Shown in pieces: positions 9,751 through 21,653 of a stretch of 61,072 nucleotides of DNA (positions within the stretch are counted from its first letter, which is position 1; each line of letters opens with the position of its first letter). The position numbers were made by a program, and so were the translations under genes. The notes beneath the pieces are model-generated. The model was not told the DNA's origin. It saw only the letters and a program-made list of their open reading frames with translations, and made no database searches. The DNA comes from Parachlorella kessleri (lineage: Eukaryota; Chlorophyta; Trebouxiophyceae; Chlorellales; Chlorellaceae), in contig BBXU01002814.1 in the NCBI GenBank assembly GCA_001598975.1, positions 1 to 61,072 on the forward strand. Reading direction: 5' to 3'.

Positions 9751-12700
9751 ATGCTGTCGGCGAGGCAGTTGCGCGAGTACAACCACCAGCAGCCTGCACC
9801 GCAGGAGGGCACCAGCCATGTGCTGCCGCTGCAGCCTGGGCAGGTGAGGATAACCATCTCATAGGTAGTTTGCTGGCTTGCAGAGCACTATGGCTAGATG
9901 GTAGCTTATGTGTGCGCGCAGGCAGTGCCCTGGGCTGACCTGGGCAGAGTGCGGGTAGGGCAGAGCAAGCACCACTTGGTGGTGTTGCACAACACTGCTG
10001 CTGAGGAGCAGGTGCGCAGAAGCACACACACCTGTAACATCAGCAGGTTTCCGGCACTCTCAGTCGCTCAACCTTCTTTCAGTGTTTGCAGTCTGAATGC
10101 CCCTTCAGCCCAAGCCAGCCAAGCCCATTGTAAACGCACGAGGGCAGGTGTCTCGGACATGGGCTGGAACAAGTTCTCTGTTTGCCGTTTTGCAGGTAGC
10201 CTCTATTGATCAGTTGCCACCAGACTTCAGTGTTCGCAATGCTTCAGGGCAGCTTCTTGACACCTGGGAAGTGCCTGGCAGCAGCAGCAGCACACTACAC
10301 ATCAGCTTCACGCCTACTCGCGAGGGCCGGGTCAGGGGTGTACTTGTATTCAATTTTGCCGGCGGCGCAGAAGCAGGCCGGCTGGCAGTTTCAGCGGTTG
10401 CTGTGGGGGATGCAAAAGCGGCGCTCCCTGCTGGGCCTGGAGCACTGGTGACACGACAGCTGTCTCGTCCTCCGGCGCCAAGGTTGCCATTGCCATCACA
10501 AGTGCTGTCAGACAGGCTTCCCAGCCTGCCAGCAGGACAGCATGGCGAGAAGCGGGTGCGTGCAGCAGCTGGGCTGGCAACCCCGAGAGGCGCAGCCAGT
10601 ACAACCATCCCAGCCATGGCAGCCAACCTCAACACTCCCAGCTTGCAGCCTGCCAAGAAGGCGCGAGACATGGGCAGCAGCAGGGCAGGAACAGTCCCAC
10701 CGCCTGCTGCAGCTGCAGGGAGAGGGTTGGGTCCTTGGAGAGCTCCTGATCCAGCCACCCCAACTCACGCCGTCATGCGGCTGCGCGACCAGCCACCTGG
10801 GTCTGTGGAGGAGAACACCCCTGGGGCAGGCCCTGTTGTTCCAAGGTTGCAGTTGGGCCAGCTGCGGGCATCCCCAGGTGCAGCAGCAGCAGCATCGGCA
10901 CCGCTTGGCAGCTCACGATTTGCACAGGAGCTTGCTGTAACATCCAGCTTTGCGGCACCACCCTCCAGCCGGCCAGGCGGCTCCCCAGCTCCTGGGTCCG
11001 CGAATAAAGGGGCACTGGTGGGCAAGACCTTCACCCATTTTCACACCAGGTACAGCATACTGCAGTATAGCGAAGAGGCATGCTAGGGTGTGGGGAGTTG
11101 CGCCCGGTGTTCTACGAGTACATATCAGGAACCAAGCTTGACAGCACTTTGTATACTTTGTAGCAGCAAGCTGTGCGCTACCCTTCCTGCAAGGGAAGAG
11201 CACCACTCAGCAGCGCTTCGGCCTTATGCTCCATGCCCCACGCACCGTTGGTGGGGAAAGCCAAGCTTTTCGATGACGCCGCAAGCTCCTGTGCCTATTG
11301 CTTGCAGTCTCTGGATGGATAAGCAGGAAACCGCCTTCAAGGCCTGGCTCAACACCATCCTGCTTCCCGCCACCAGCGATCAGCAAGGTGATGGCGGCCA
11401 GGCTGCCTTGGCCTCGCGGCGTCTGACAGCCAAGATGCGGGGCCTGCTCTGGCGCATCTACCAGCGGGACGAGCAGTTCCGAGATGTCATGCTGCGTGTG
11501 GAGCAGAGGGTGGAGGGGGGCCACCTCAGGATCAGGGACGAGGTAGGTGGCCAAGACCTGGGCCGGGGCAGCAGCATACTAGCAAGAAGAAGGCGACAGC
11601 CCTGTGTTTGAAAGTTATAAAGAGGGGACCCTTTGGTTAGCTGACCCACGCACAAAAAGCACATCGAGTGGAGGTCATCAGTTGAGATGGAGCAGGGGCT
11701 GAGTTCCTATTGGCTTGCCCACCGCACATAAAAGCTAGGTAGCTTGCTGCCTGGGTTCATTCAGGTTTTGAACCAGGCTCATGCAAGCAGGGAAGGTAGT
11801 AGCGGAATGGCATCTGCTCTTCCTGCAGGAGTCGTGCCTGAAGAATCTCAAGGAGCAGAGCAGAGTGAAAGAGGTGCTCCTGTCGTACCACCCCTTCTGG
11901 CTGCGGCTAGGCATGGAGGTGGTTGTGCACAGGGCAGCAGCTGGTGAGCGAGGGGCCGCCTGATGTAAAGCAAGCCTTCATACCTTCATCCGTACATTTC
12001 ACTAGTCGTAAGGCAGGAGCTTCACCTAGGCACCTGTGCAGTGACAACTGCCAGCAATTTGTTTGGAATCCCAGGCAGGGACTAGAACTCCTACTGAAGA
12101 AGCGGCATGCATGGATTGCAAACTTATCATAAGCAAGCCCCACCTGCTCTGGATTGCTAAGGAATGGCATGCTCCTCCACTCGCTGCTTGCAGGCAGCGA
12201 CACTATGCTGTCCCAGGCTGACCTGGAGGTCTTCATGCGGGAGCACTTCCTGAGGGACCCTGAGCTGGCCAAGGGGCATGCACCAAACAGGGCGGTCAAT
12301 GGGCTGCTGCCCAAGGCATACTGGGTGCGTGCAGCATACTACAGGGGTGGAGGGCAGGGCTGGGACCCTGCTTGCACAGCCGCTTTTCTCTTAACTGTTG
12401 TGCCCAGCAGATTTGGTCCTTCTCTAGATTGGTGCGAGGCTGCATGCCCTTGCTTCTAGTGCACTAGGGAGAAATACAAAAGTAGCTCTGTGTCCAAATG
12501 TATGCCGTGCAGGTTCAGCTTGGGCAGCTGGTTCTGTCCCGGCTGCTGCTGCTAGTTGCTCTTCTGGACCGTGCCATGGTGGCACAGGCCCTGCCACAGG
12601 GCGTGCCGCTGCTATTCGCCCTGCGGGGCAAGGTCAAGGGCTCTGCGCAAGTGAGGGCATGGCAGCTACATCTTGCCTGCATACTCTCACTGGTGCATTC

Positions 12701-15700
12701 TTAGCCTGCATTTTGACTCAAATACCTGCGTCAGCTGGGCTATGCATGTATGTCTGTTTGGAGCTCACTGGGGTAACGGATGCAGACAAGCCCAGCCAGG
12801 CTGCTCGAGCCTGCTTTGTAGGTGCTGCAAGCCATCCTGCCGGGGTGGCTGTCAGGGGAGGGCGACCTGCTGCGCAGCCTGGGTCGGCTAGGCTACAAGC
12901 TGCAGTACGAGCAGCAGCCCAAGCGGGAGCTCAGCTTTGCCGTGACTAACCTGGCCGTGGACCTCAGGGATGGGCTGCGGCTCTGCAAGCTGGCAGACAC
13001 CCTGCTGGGTGGGTAGTGAGAACGGTGGCGCCAGCTAGTGTGGCTGTTGGTGGTTGCCCGCAGTGTAAGAAAGGCACCAGTCTTCACTTCGACCTGTAGA
13101 GTTCCCCCACTGTCGAGCCATACGGGCCTTCGTTGAGGGGACATGTTCAACCTTGGCACTCAGTTGTGTGCAGGCACGGAGAGACTATTTGAGCAGGCGC
13201 GCTTCCCTACCGACAAGCGGCCAGTAAAGCTCCACAACGTGCAGCTGGCGCTTGGGGAGTTCATGAAGGCAGGCTTGTCCTTGGAGGTCAGTACAACAGG
13301 GAGCCAGAGTTGCTGTCATGCATGGTTTAAAACGTGCTGCAGCGCATGGTGGTGTGTTCGATGTGCGCGTGCTTCTATGCATGTTTCAGATAGTAGTGCA
13401 GTCTGCTGTCGCCTGATTATGCACGCCTTCCCTGGTCGCTATCAACTCCCCTCTTAGGTGCAGATGGTTGGTTGGAGTGACAGCGTTAACAGGCACGCAA
13501 AGGTTGGCAACCTCTCATGCAGGGCATGAAGACGCTGAAGGGTCCGTCCAGCTTGCAGCCCATGGACATCATCGACGGCGACAGAGAAAAGACGCTCAGC
13601 CTCCTATGGCGCCTCATACTGCTCTTCCAGCTGCCACAGCTAGTGGACCCTGCCGCTGTTAGAATGGAGCTGGACCGCGTAGCACTTGGCAAGACAGCTA
13701 GCAGTGGCAGTGGCGGCAATGGCAGATCAGGGAGCAGGCTGGGAGGCAGCCTTGCCCATGCGGGCGCCAGCTTGGGAAGGAGTGTGGACCATGTCAGCTT
13801 GCTGCTGGAGTGGGTGCAGGCAGTCTGTGCCGAGTTTGGAGAGGCTGTGACCAATTTCACCACGGCCTTCGCCGATGGGCACGTCTTCTGCCTGCTCGTG
13901 AGTGGATGGTGATTGGTTCCTGCCAGTGGCCTTGCTCGCTCCCTGGTAATGCTCGGCTGGGTTTGCTCAGCAGCGGTGTGGATGCTGGGAATGGCAGCTG
14001 CGGAAATGGGTTATGCAGGTAGGCTGGGGGGTGACACATCAGCTCGATCCTAACCCCTGCAATATGTCCTAGGCTTCATACCTAGGCACACCCCTGCTGC
14101 ACAGGTCCACTTTTACCTGGGGCCGGCCTACATGCCCAGGAAGGACATTTACATTGCGGCAGCAACTGCGGGGGCAAGCAGGGAAATTGACTCGCCCGCC
14201 ACCAGCGAAGATGACGAGGATGATGCAGGTTGGGTGTCATGGCCTGCCACTATAGTTAGGGGTTGCACCATGCCCCCCATGCTCCCTGTGGTGGAGGCAG
14301 CAAAGCTGACTGGCTGAAAGGCGACCTTGGCTCGTAGTCAATCCTTGAGCACTGTTTTCGTGATCCATCAAACTGCGAACCCCTGTTCAAGGGACCTTAC
14401 GCAGCCAGGCTTGGCCATGCTGAACCCTGCAGGCTGGCGGGCCATGCACCGCGGGGAGGCCAGCTCTGACCCCGCACAAGCTGCCCACCACCGCCAGGGC
14501 GTGGCACACAACTTTGACCTTGTGCACCGGGTGGCAGAGGCTCTTGGTGGAGTGCCCATCATGGTCTCAGGTATGCCCTCATGAAGTGACCATAATAAAG
14601 GCACACAGGCCATGTCGGTGCAACATCAGGTTTGGGTTGCTGGGGCGGTGCAAGTACAGGATGAGCAGTCTCCAGTGCTGCATGGCACAGGTTACTAATT
14701 CCTAGCCAGGTGCATTTCTGACCCACCCTCCCTGTTTTTTGCGCTCTCGTTACACCCTTGGGGCTTGCGGTGCAGCTCAAGACATACTGGAGCATGGTCC
14801 AGATGAGAAGGCGGTGGTGCTCTTTACGGCCTTCCTGTGCCGCCGCCTGCTTGAGATGAGCCGTGAGGAGCGGGCTGCCATGGTTGTGCAGCGGCTGTGG
14901 AGGCGGCGGCAGCTACACAAGCCAGGTGGGTGGGCCCCCGCGTTCGGTTCCTGCCAGGCATGGGGCTATTGATATGCATGGCAGTGAAGGATCAGGAGAT
15001 GCGCAGGTGCATGAAAGTCCTCCACCTAGAGACTGCTCAATCTGAACGCAATGCGGACTGCTGCAGGCACCGCCCGTGCTCACCTGCACCGCTGGATACA
15101 TGCCGCCAGCGTCGTTCAGTGCGCGGCACGTGTGTGGCTGCTGCGCCGCGGCCTGCAGCGGTTTGCAGAGGGCCGCAGGCGCTTCCTGATGGCGCTCACC
15201 AGGCTGCAGGCTGCCTGGAGGGCACGGCCTTACCGCCGGCAGTACTTGCAGCTGCGGGCAGCAGCATTGCATGTCCAGGTGGGCTGTGAGCTTAAACACC
15301 ACCCTTATACCACGCAGTCACAGCTAAGCTCAGTGACTCACAAAACAATCCTTTCCTGCCTGCCTTTCTTCACATGGACGGTTGATGTGGAGGAGGTTGC
15401 TCATAAAAGCACATGCCTTGAAGGAAGGATTGTCTTTGCGTGCCTGAAGAAACAACTCCCCCTGCCTTGCAGGCTGTGTACCGCGGGAAGGCGGAGCGGC
15501 GGAGGGTGTTTGAGGAGCTCGTGCTGCCGGACCTGCTAGCAAGGGGCCTGCAACAGAAGCGCCGCCTGGAGAGCAGCAGGTCAGCATTGCTCTTTGCCTC
15601 CTTACGATCCTGCTGACCAGGTCGTGCTGTCATCATTGCAGCTGTCACCACTGAGGTTAAGACTTCAGATGTCTACTATTTGGTTCATCGGAAGGAGTGC

Positions 15701-18700
15701 TAAAGATTTTAGGGGTGCCCCTTCTTGCAGGTACCAAGGCAGGCTGCTGGCAGCAGCGGTCGCTATGCAGGCCCGGAGGAGGGGCTCAGCGCAGCGGCGG
15801 AAGTACCTCCGCCAGCAAGCAGCAGCGGTCCAGATCCAGGCAGCCGTCCGGCGACGCCAGGCTAGCTGCAGCTACCAGCAGTTGCGCAGTGCAGCTGTGG
15901 TATTCCAGAAGTGCTGGCGACGACGACAGGCCATGCTCCTCCTGCAACAGACCAAGGCAAGCGCTTCTTGGTTGAGCAAGTGGGCACCCTTCTGGCACGC
16001 ATCTTTCGTAGAGTGTATGTTCCTTCGACACAAGATGTCACCTGCTGGTCTTGCAATTGCAGTGGTAGGAAGGGCAAAGGCGTTCGCGCGCGTCAGCGTG
16101 CTGGTAGGGCATGAGAAGATGACATGTGTCTGACTTGTACTGCAGGCGGCTGTCAGGATACAGAGGCATTACCGCGGCCATGCGGTTTGCCAACAACTCA
16201 AGGCCCAGCATGCAGCGGCCACAGACATCCAGGCATGCTGGCGTGCGTACAACCAGAGGCAGGCCTTCCTGCAGCAGCGTGCAGCAGCCGTGGCACTGCA
16301 GGCAGCTACCAGGGCTTGGAGTGCACGGAGGAGCTTCCTTCAATTACGACAGGTACTGACCCCGTCTATTGCGTAGCTGCCCCAGGCCGGCAAATGCAAC
16401 CAACTGTACTTGCACTGATGGCAAAGTACTTGCCTAACTGCCATCGCAGGCGTCCATCACACTCCAGCAGTACTGGAGGGGCTATGCTGTGAGGCAACAC
16501 CTTGTAAAAGAGCGCAGGGCAGCGACAGCCATCCAGGTGACCTGCCATTGCGATTGTGGACAGCACAATTCGTCCATGTGGCTCTTCTGGTTGCACTTTG
16601 AACGCTGTTTGCACTTTGCACACGTCAGCAACAAGCCATCTGCTTCATCTACTATACTTTCTGTCCATGGGTCCTGTGAATCTGCAGGCCATCTGTTCAG
16701 GATGTTACCTCTTTTGCCTCCATGCTTTCAGGCAGCATGGAGGTGCTACACTCACCAGCAGCAGCTTGCACGGCTCAAGGCAGCAGCCATCTTCCTGCAG
16801 AGCCTTGTGCGGCGCAATGCAGCCATGCAGCGGCTGGCTGAGGCCCGGCATGCTGCAGTGTGTATCCAGCGGCAGTGGAGAGGCTACACCGTCCGCAGTC
16901 ACCTGGTTCACGAGAGACAGGCAGCCATTACGATACAGGTGGGATATTGCCCTTGGGGAACTAGTCTTGTATAGTACTGTCAGATACACCTGCATCACAC
17001 TGAGCTGCTCAAGCGGTAGTGTCTAGGCAGCCTGCCGCCATCCTGCTCAGAGCCCAGTACACTGCTGCGCTTCTGGCAGGCACACCTATGTTTGTAAGCT
17101 GCTGCCCTGCAGGCTGCCTGGCGGTGCTGCATGCAGCGGCGACGATTCTCGCAGCTACGGGGAGCAGCCATCCTCCTGCAGAGCCTGGCACGGCGCAACA
17201 CAGCAGTGAGGTACCTGCAGCAAGCTCGGCAGGCAGCCGTTTGCATGCAGCGGCACGCTCGGGGCCTGCTAGCCCGGAGACAGCTGCAGCAGCAGCATGC
17301 TGCGTGTGTGCGCATCCAGGCAGCTTGGCGGGCCAAGCGTGGCCGACTGCACTTCCTGCGGCAGAAGCAGGCAGCCATACTGCTCCAGGCCCACGTGCGC
17401 AGGTCAGCTGTCCAGCGGCGGTACCAGCAGCTTAAAGCAGCAGCAGTCTGCGTGCAAAGCTGCTGGCGGGCCAGACAAGCCAGGTTGCTGCTCAGGCGGC
17501 ACAAGGCGGCTCGGTCTTTGCAGAGCCTGTGGCGCGGCTACTCGATGCGGAGGCAGCTGCAACAGCAGCAGACGGCAGCCACTCGTCTTCAGGCGGCGTG
17601 GCGTGGGTCACATGCACTGCGGCACTTCCAGAGACAGAAGCAGGCAACAATTCTTCTGCAGGCTCAGTGGCGGGCTGTGCGGGCCCGGCAGCGCTATCAG
17701 CAGCTCAGGGCAGCCGCGATCTGCCTGCAGGGCAGCTGGCGGGCCAGGCAGGCCAGGCTGCTGCTCAGGCAGCACAAGGCGGCCCGTTCCGTGCAGTGCG
17801 TCTGGCGAGGACATGCAGTACGGATGCAGCTGGAGCAGCAGCGGGCTGCAGCGACGCTGTTGCAAGCCCATGTGCGGGGCACGCAGGCTCGCAAGCAGTA
17901 CATGCAGCTGCGGGGCGCAGCCCTGTGCTTTCAAAGCGCATGGCGGGCGCGGCAGGCGAGGCGGCTCCTCAAGGAGCACAGGGCTGCGCGGACAGTGCAG
18001 CGGGTGTGGCGTGGCCACCGGTTGCGAATGGAGCTTCAGAAGCAGCGCACGTCCGCAGTTGTTGTTCAGTCAGCATGGCGTGGCTTTGCCACAAGGAGGT
18101 GGCTGCAGCAGACCCAGGCAGCCACCACCATACAGCGGTAGGCTGCTTGTGGTAGTGTGTTAGGACTTGATGAGACCCATTTTTTTCTCTCGCCACATTA
18201 TCCAACAAGCGTGATAGCACTTCGCTATATTGGACAAAGCTGCCCATGCATATTTTTACATGCTGTGGCTTTTTCCATGGTGGCTTGGTGGTGCAAGTAT
18301 TACCACTTCACTACTTCCGCAGGTATGGCCGAGGTTTCTTGGTCCGGCGGCAGGCAGCCCGGAATCTGGAAGCCGCTATCATCATTCAGCGCAGCTACCG
18401 GCGGCATCTGGACTGGAAGAGGTGTGCTGGCAGCTCTTGCACTATGTAGACATGACGTGGAGTGCTGTGGCCATGGGGCTAAGATCAAAGCGCGTTGGTG
18501 GTTCTGTTGACCATGCACGACTTCTGGTTCGTCATACTTGTGCAGGCAGCGGGCCATTGAGGCCATGACACGGCAGATGAGGGAGCTGGCGGCCACCATG
18601 CAGCTATACACAAAGCGGGCGGCAGCAGCCCTGCGCATCCAGGTGTGGCAGAAGGGAGCTACCTTGCCTAGAAGTTTTTGAAAGCCTTGCAGCTTACTAT

Positions 18701-21216
18701 GGCTCGTAACGGTAGAACCAAGGAGCCCACCAGGGGCTTTTGAGGGCTGTAGAGCAAGGCACAGTACAGGCCCTTCAATCCGCCTTGCACTCTCTGCTGC
18801 AGGCTGTCTGGCGGGGTTACACGGCGCGCAAGGTGTATGCACTGTTGGTTTGGGAGCACCAAGAGAAGCTGCGGCTTGAAAGGCAGCGCCAGGCAGCGGC
18901 TCTCGCTGTCATCGCTCCCTGGGCTGGAGTGTTCCGAGACAGAGTGTGGTTCCTGCGCGCCAGGTAACTGGAGGGCAAGCTGTGGGATAGTGCCTGAATG
19001 GCGCTTGCTAGAGCCATGTCATTTGTTGTTGTATACACACTGGCATGCTTGTGGGTTTCGTGGATAGATGAGCGTGTGCGCTACAGCACAGCAGGTAAAC
19101 CAGGGGTCAAGCCTACGCGGCTGCACACCGGTTCGACATGCTTGCAGGAGGGCTGTGCGCGTTCTGCAAGGCTGGTGGCGTAAGCAGCACGCACAGCGAA
19201 CAGCAGCAGCAGTCACCATGCAAGCCGCTGCACGTCGCTACCTTGCTGTCAGGCGCCTGGACTCCAGCAAGAGAGCTGCCACGCTAGTGCAGGTGCTGTT
19301 TGCCAACTTACACTATGTTATATGTGCAACAGTGCACAAGATGAGTGCCTGGCCTTCCAGGATGAGATTTCCACTACACCTAGCCCTGACAGGTGGCTGG
19401 TGCACCCTGTGTGGTTCGCAAGCCAGCCAGCTTTTGTGCCACAATGTTCTGAGCAAATTATACAATTGAAAACGTGTGGTCCCAGCAGCACAGCTAGTTC
19501 TCTAGGGACGAGGAAGTGAAGTTGTTCTTACTAGATATTGAGCTCGTAGTTCAAAGCTTCAGCTGCTGCTCATCTGCTGCAGGCGGTGTGGCGGGGTTGG
19601 CAGGTTCGTGCGGGGCACCCCAAGGCCAAGCGCATGGCTGAACTGCGGCGTCGGCTGGCCCGTGCCCATGCCGGCGCCGTGGGGCTGGCCCACAGGTCGC
19701 TGGCTGGCAGGACAGGGGCAGCGCTGGAGGGCTTGCTTGCCTGTACCCACCTCGGCTCGGTGAGTGTGGGGAGGGGGTTGTGAGGTAGGGGTGGACCTTG
19801 GTGCTTTGCCGCCTTGCCTGTAAGCGGTGCGTAGCGGCTTCCAAGATGTGGACGAGTCTCTGCTGTCGTGGCTTCAAGCCAGCCTTGGCATTACGACAAA
19901 TGCACGGTTTTGTGGTCGCTGGGATGGCAGAAAGGGTGGATGCCAACCATTTCCAACCCCTGCTCTTGCTGTGCAGGCCACTCCACACCTCGAGGCGCTT
20001 GCAGCCTGCACCGAGGCCAGCAACACCTGCTGCGACATGGTGGCAGCCGCCGGCGGCATGGCGGTGCTTTTGCGGCTGGTGCAATCTGGGAGCCGCGATA
20101 AGAGCTGCCAGGAGGCTCTGCGCTATGCCTTGCTATGCCTGGCCAACCTGTGCCGGCAGCAGGGCCGGGCGGAGGAGGTGTTTGAGGAAGAGGGGCTGCT
20201 GGGGCAGCTAGCCAAGCTGCTGGCGGACAACAGGGAGAGGGAGGTGGGTGCAAGCGGTGAAACACGGAAAAAAGTATGAGGAGTGTCATGTGCACACTGT
20301 GGCCACTGCTGCCTTCCATGCTTCTCTCTGGGCAAGGCCTCTGCAGGCTGGAGAGTCTCTGGATGGACAGCACAACCAGCAGCAATGACTTGCTCAGCAA
20401 GCGAATCCAGATGGAGCAGGGCACGCGGAGCCTGGTGCCTTCTCCCCAGGGCAACCTCTCACCCATGTTTCCCTGCTGTCTGCAGGAGGTGTTCCTTGCT
20501 ACCTGCCTCCTGCTGCAGCGGCTGGTCGCTGACCCTGTCAGGGCGCGTGCACTGAGCCGGCAGGGGGAGGTGATGGCCAAGTGCGAGGGCGTGGCGCGCA
20601 TGCTGGCCACGCGGCTTGGACAGGAGCATAAGTACCTCTCAAAGCTGGAGGGCCAGAAGGTGTGTTGCGGGAGGGCTCAAGGCATATTTGTCTGCAGTGT
20701 GACTAAATCTCGCTGATGGGGGCCAGGTTGCGACGGGGGTGCGTTTGTCTGCGCATGAGCTTTAGTATGACGGCAGGCAGTGCAATGTGCAGGTGAGCTG
20801 AGCTGCATTTGGCATTAAACATGGAAATGCACGTGACAGGAATTGGCATTTGAGATTGAAGATGGAAATGCGAGTGACAGGAAGGGGTCAGACAGCAGAC
20901 AAGACAGCAGTGTGGCGGGTGCCGGCTACGTCAATAAGCAGGCATCACAAATTTGAGATTTAGATATTGATACACCTCGACGATGGACCCCATCTCCTTA
21001 CAGGGGTCAGATGCGTCGGCCCGCCAGTCCACACGCGCGCTGGTGTCCCTGGGGCGGATGGCTCATCAGCTGAAGAAAGTGCTGGCAGCTACCGGAGCCC
21101 CTATACTGGTGGCACCCGTAGCGGCACCCGCAAGCCCTGGGGAGGGGGAGGCTCCGCTCACGCTAGGCAAGAACACCATCGTCAGGCGCACGCTGGCTGA
21201 ACTACAACTGCGCTAA
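9751..21216 (+). CDS. ASPM: Abnormal spindle protein homolog: ASH domain, calponin-homology region, IQ array, armadillo-like C-terminus
   Basis: Microtubule minus-end and spindle-pole protein that binds calmodulin through IQ motifs. 28 exons, all in frame: 9751-9843, 9922-10011, 10196-11049, 11308-11542, 11829-11943, 12194-12324, 12513-12650, 12822-13008, 13174-13286, 13523-13897, 14105-14228, 14433-14570, 14776-14925, 15067-15278, 15473-15579, 15731-15956, 16146-16352, 16450-16536, 16732-16938, 17113-18137, 18323-18421, 18546-18642, 18803-18963, 19148-19292, 19583-19759, 19977-20243, 20486-20659, 21004-21216; 2,048 residues (human ASPM is about 3,480). N-terminal ASH domain (WADLGRVRVG, HISFTPTREGRVRG); a conserved ASPM block (ETAFKAWLNTIL, SYHPFWLRLGMEV); CH region (FAVTNLAVDLRDGLRLCKL, IIDGDREKTLSLLWR, VSLLLEWVQAVCAEFG); about 30 IQ motifs; then helical repeats (LRYALLCLANLCRQQ). 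Exon 16 has a GC donor. Family identity is secure from domain order. Confidence 0.95.
15957..16145 (+). other. GC-AG intron of ASPM
   Basis: Exon 16 ends ACCAAG and is followed by GCAAGC, a good GC-type donor; the acceptor TGCAG precedes exon 17. Using it joins QQTK to AAVRIQRHYRG and keeps the IQ pattern. No GT donor nearby keeps both the frame and the repeat register. Confidence 0.75.
17299..18051 (+). repeat. Higher-order IQ repeat inside ASPM exon 20
   Basis: Exon 20 encodes about 15 IQ motifs of 22-24 residues. Superimposed is a four-IQ unit: positions 17299-17574 (92 residues) and 17575-17847 (91 residues) are copies, each running HF-RQKQ, then RYQQL, then WRARQARLLLR-HK, then AARS-Q--WRG. 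A third copy, 17848-18051, lacks the first IQ of the unit. The DNA is also similar: the stretch encoding WRARQARLLLR is nearly the same in both full copies. Confidence 0.85.
20809..20883 (+). repeat. Imperfect tandem repeat in the last ASPM intron
   Basis: Two adjacent units, 20809-20842 and 20843-20883, share TTGGCATT, ATGGAAATGC and TGACAGGAA in order. The second is seven bases longer in the middle. It lies in the 344 bp intron before the last exon. No function is evident. Confidence 0.75.
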
Positions 21217-21653
21217 GGAGTGGCAAGCGGCTGTTCTCGCGCCGGGGCCTCAGCGCGGTGTACAAGGCTTTCGGACGTCTTGGACGCTTGTTTGTCACCG
21301 TCAAGCATGGGAAGGCATCTGTATGATTCTTGAGAGCTTGGTTGGTTGAGAGCTTGTGCGTGTGAAGGCATGTCTTGATGGCAACATGAAACCCAGGCTG
21401 CCCGTTTTGCAATAGACGGCATGGCTAGCCCGCTAATCAGCATGCATGCCGCACTCAAGTCGGACTAAACACGCTTGTCAAACATGCACTGGCACATGTC
21501 AATAACAAAGACTAGCCTTTCAGGCACTCGGCTAACCTGCCTAACTCGTACGCTCAACCAGCGCCAAAAAAGGGGGGCATACAGCCCAGATGCTAGTAGG
21601 TACACATGCAGCCAAGGCTGGGCCACCTGCTGGGGATTACCAATGACGGCCCA
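21217..21653. other. Convergent 3' region of ASPM and WDR48
   Basis: 437 bp between the two stop codons. I found neither a coding frame with family similarity nor a clear TGTAA on either strand, so the transcript ends are undefined here. Confidence 0.5.

Noticed and set aside
10097..10195. Upstream extension of ASPM exon 3
   Set aside because: The open frame starts inside an intron; the acceptor at 10195 joins exon 2 in frame and matches the ASH domain.
17113..18137. Regular tandem repeats that could suggest a CRISPR or satellite array
   Set aside because: Period of 66-72 bp is the IQ motif; the frame is open throughout with calmodulin-binding residues conserved.
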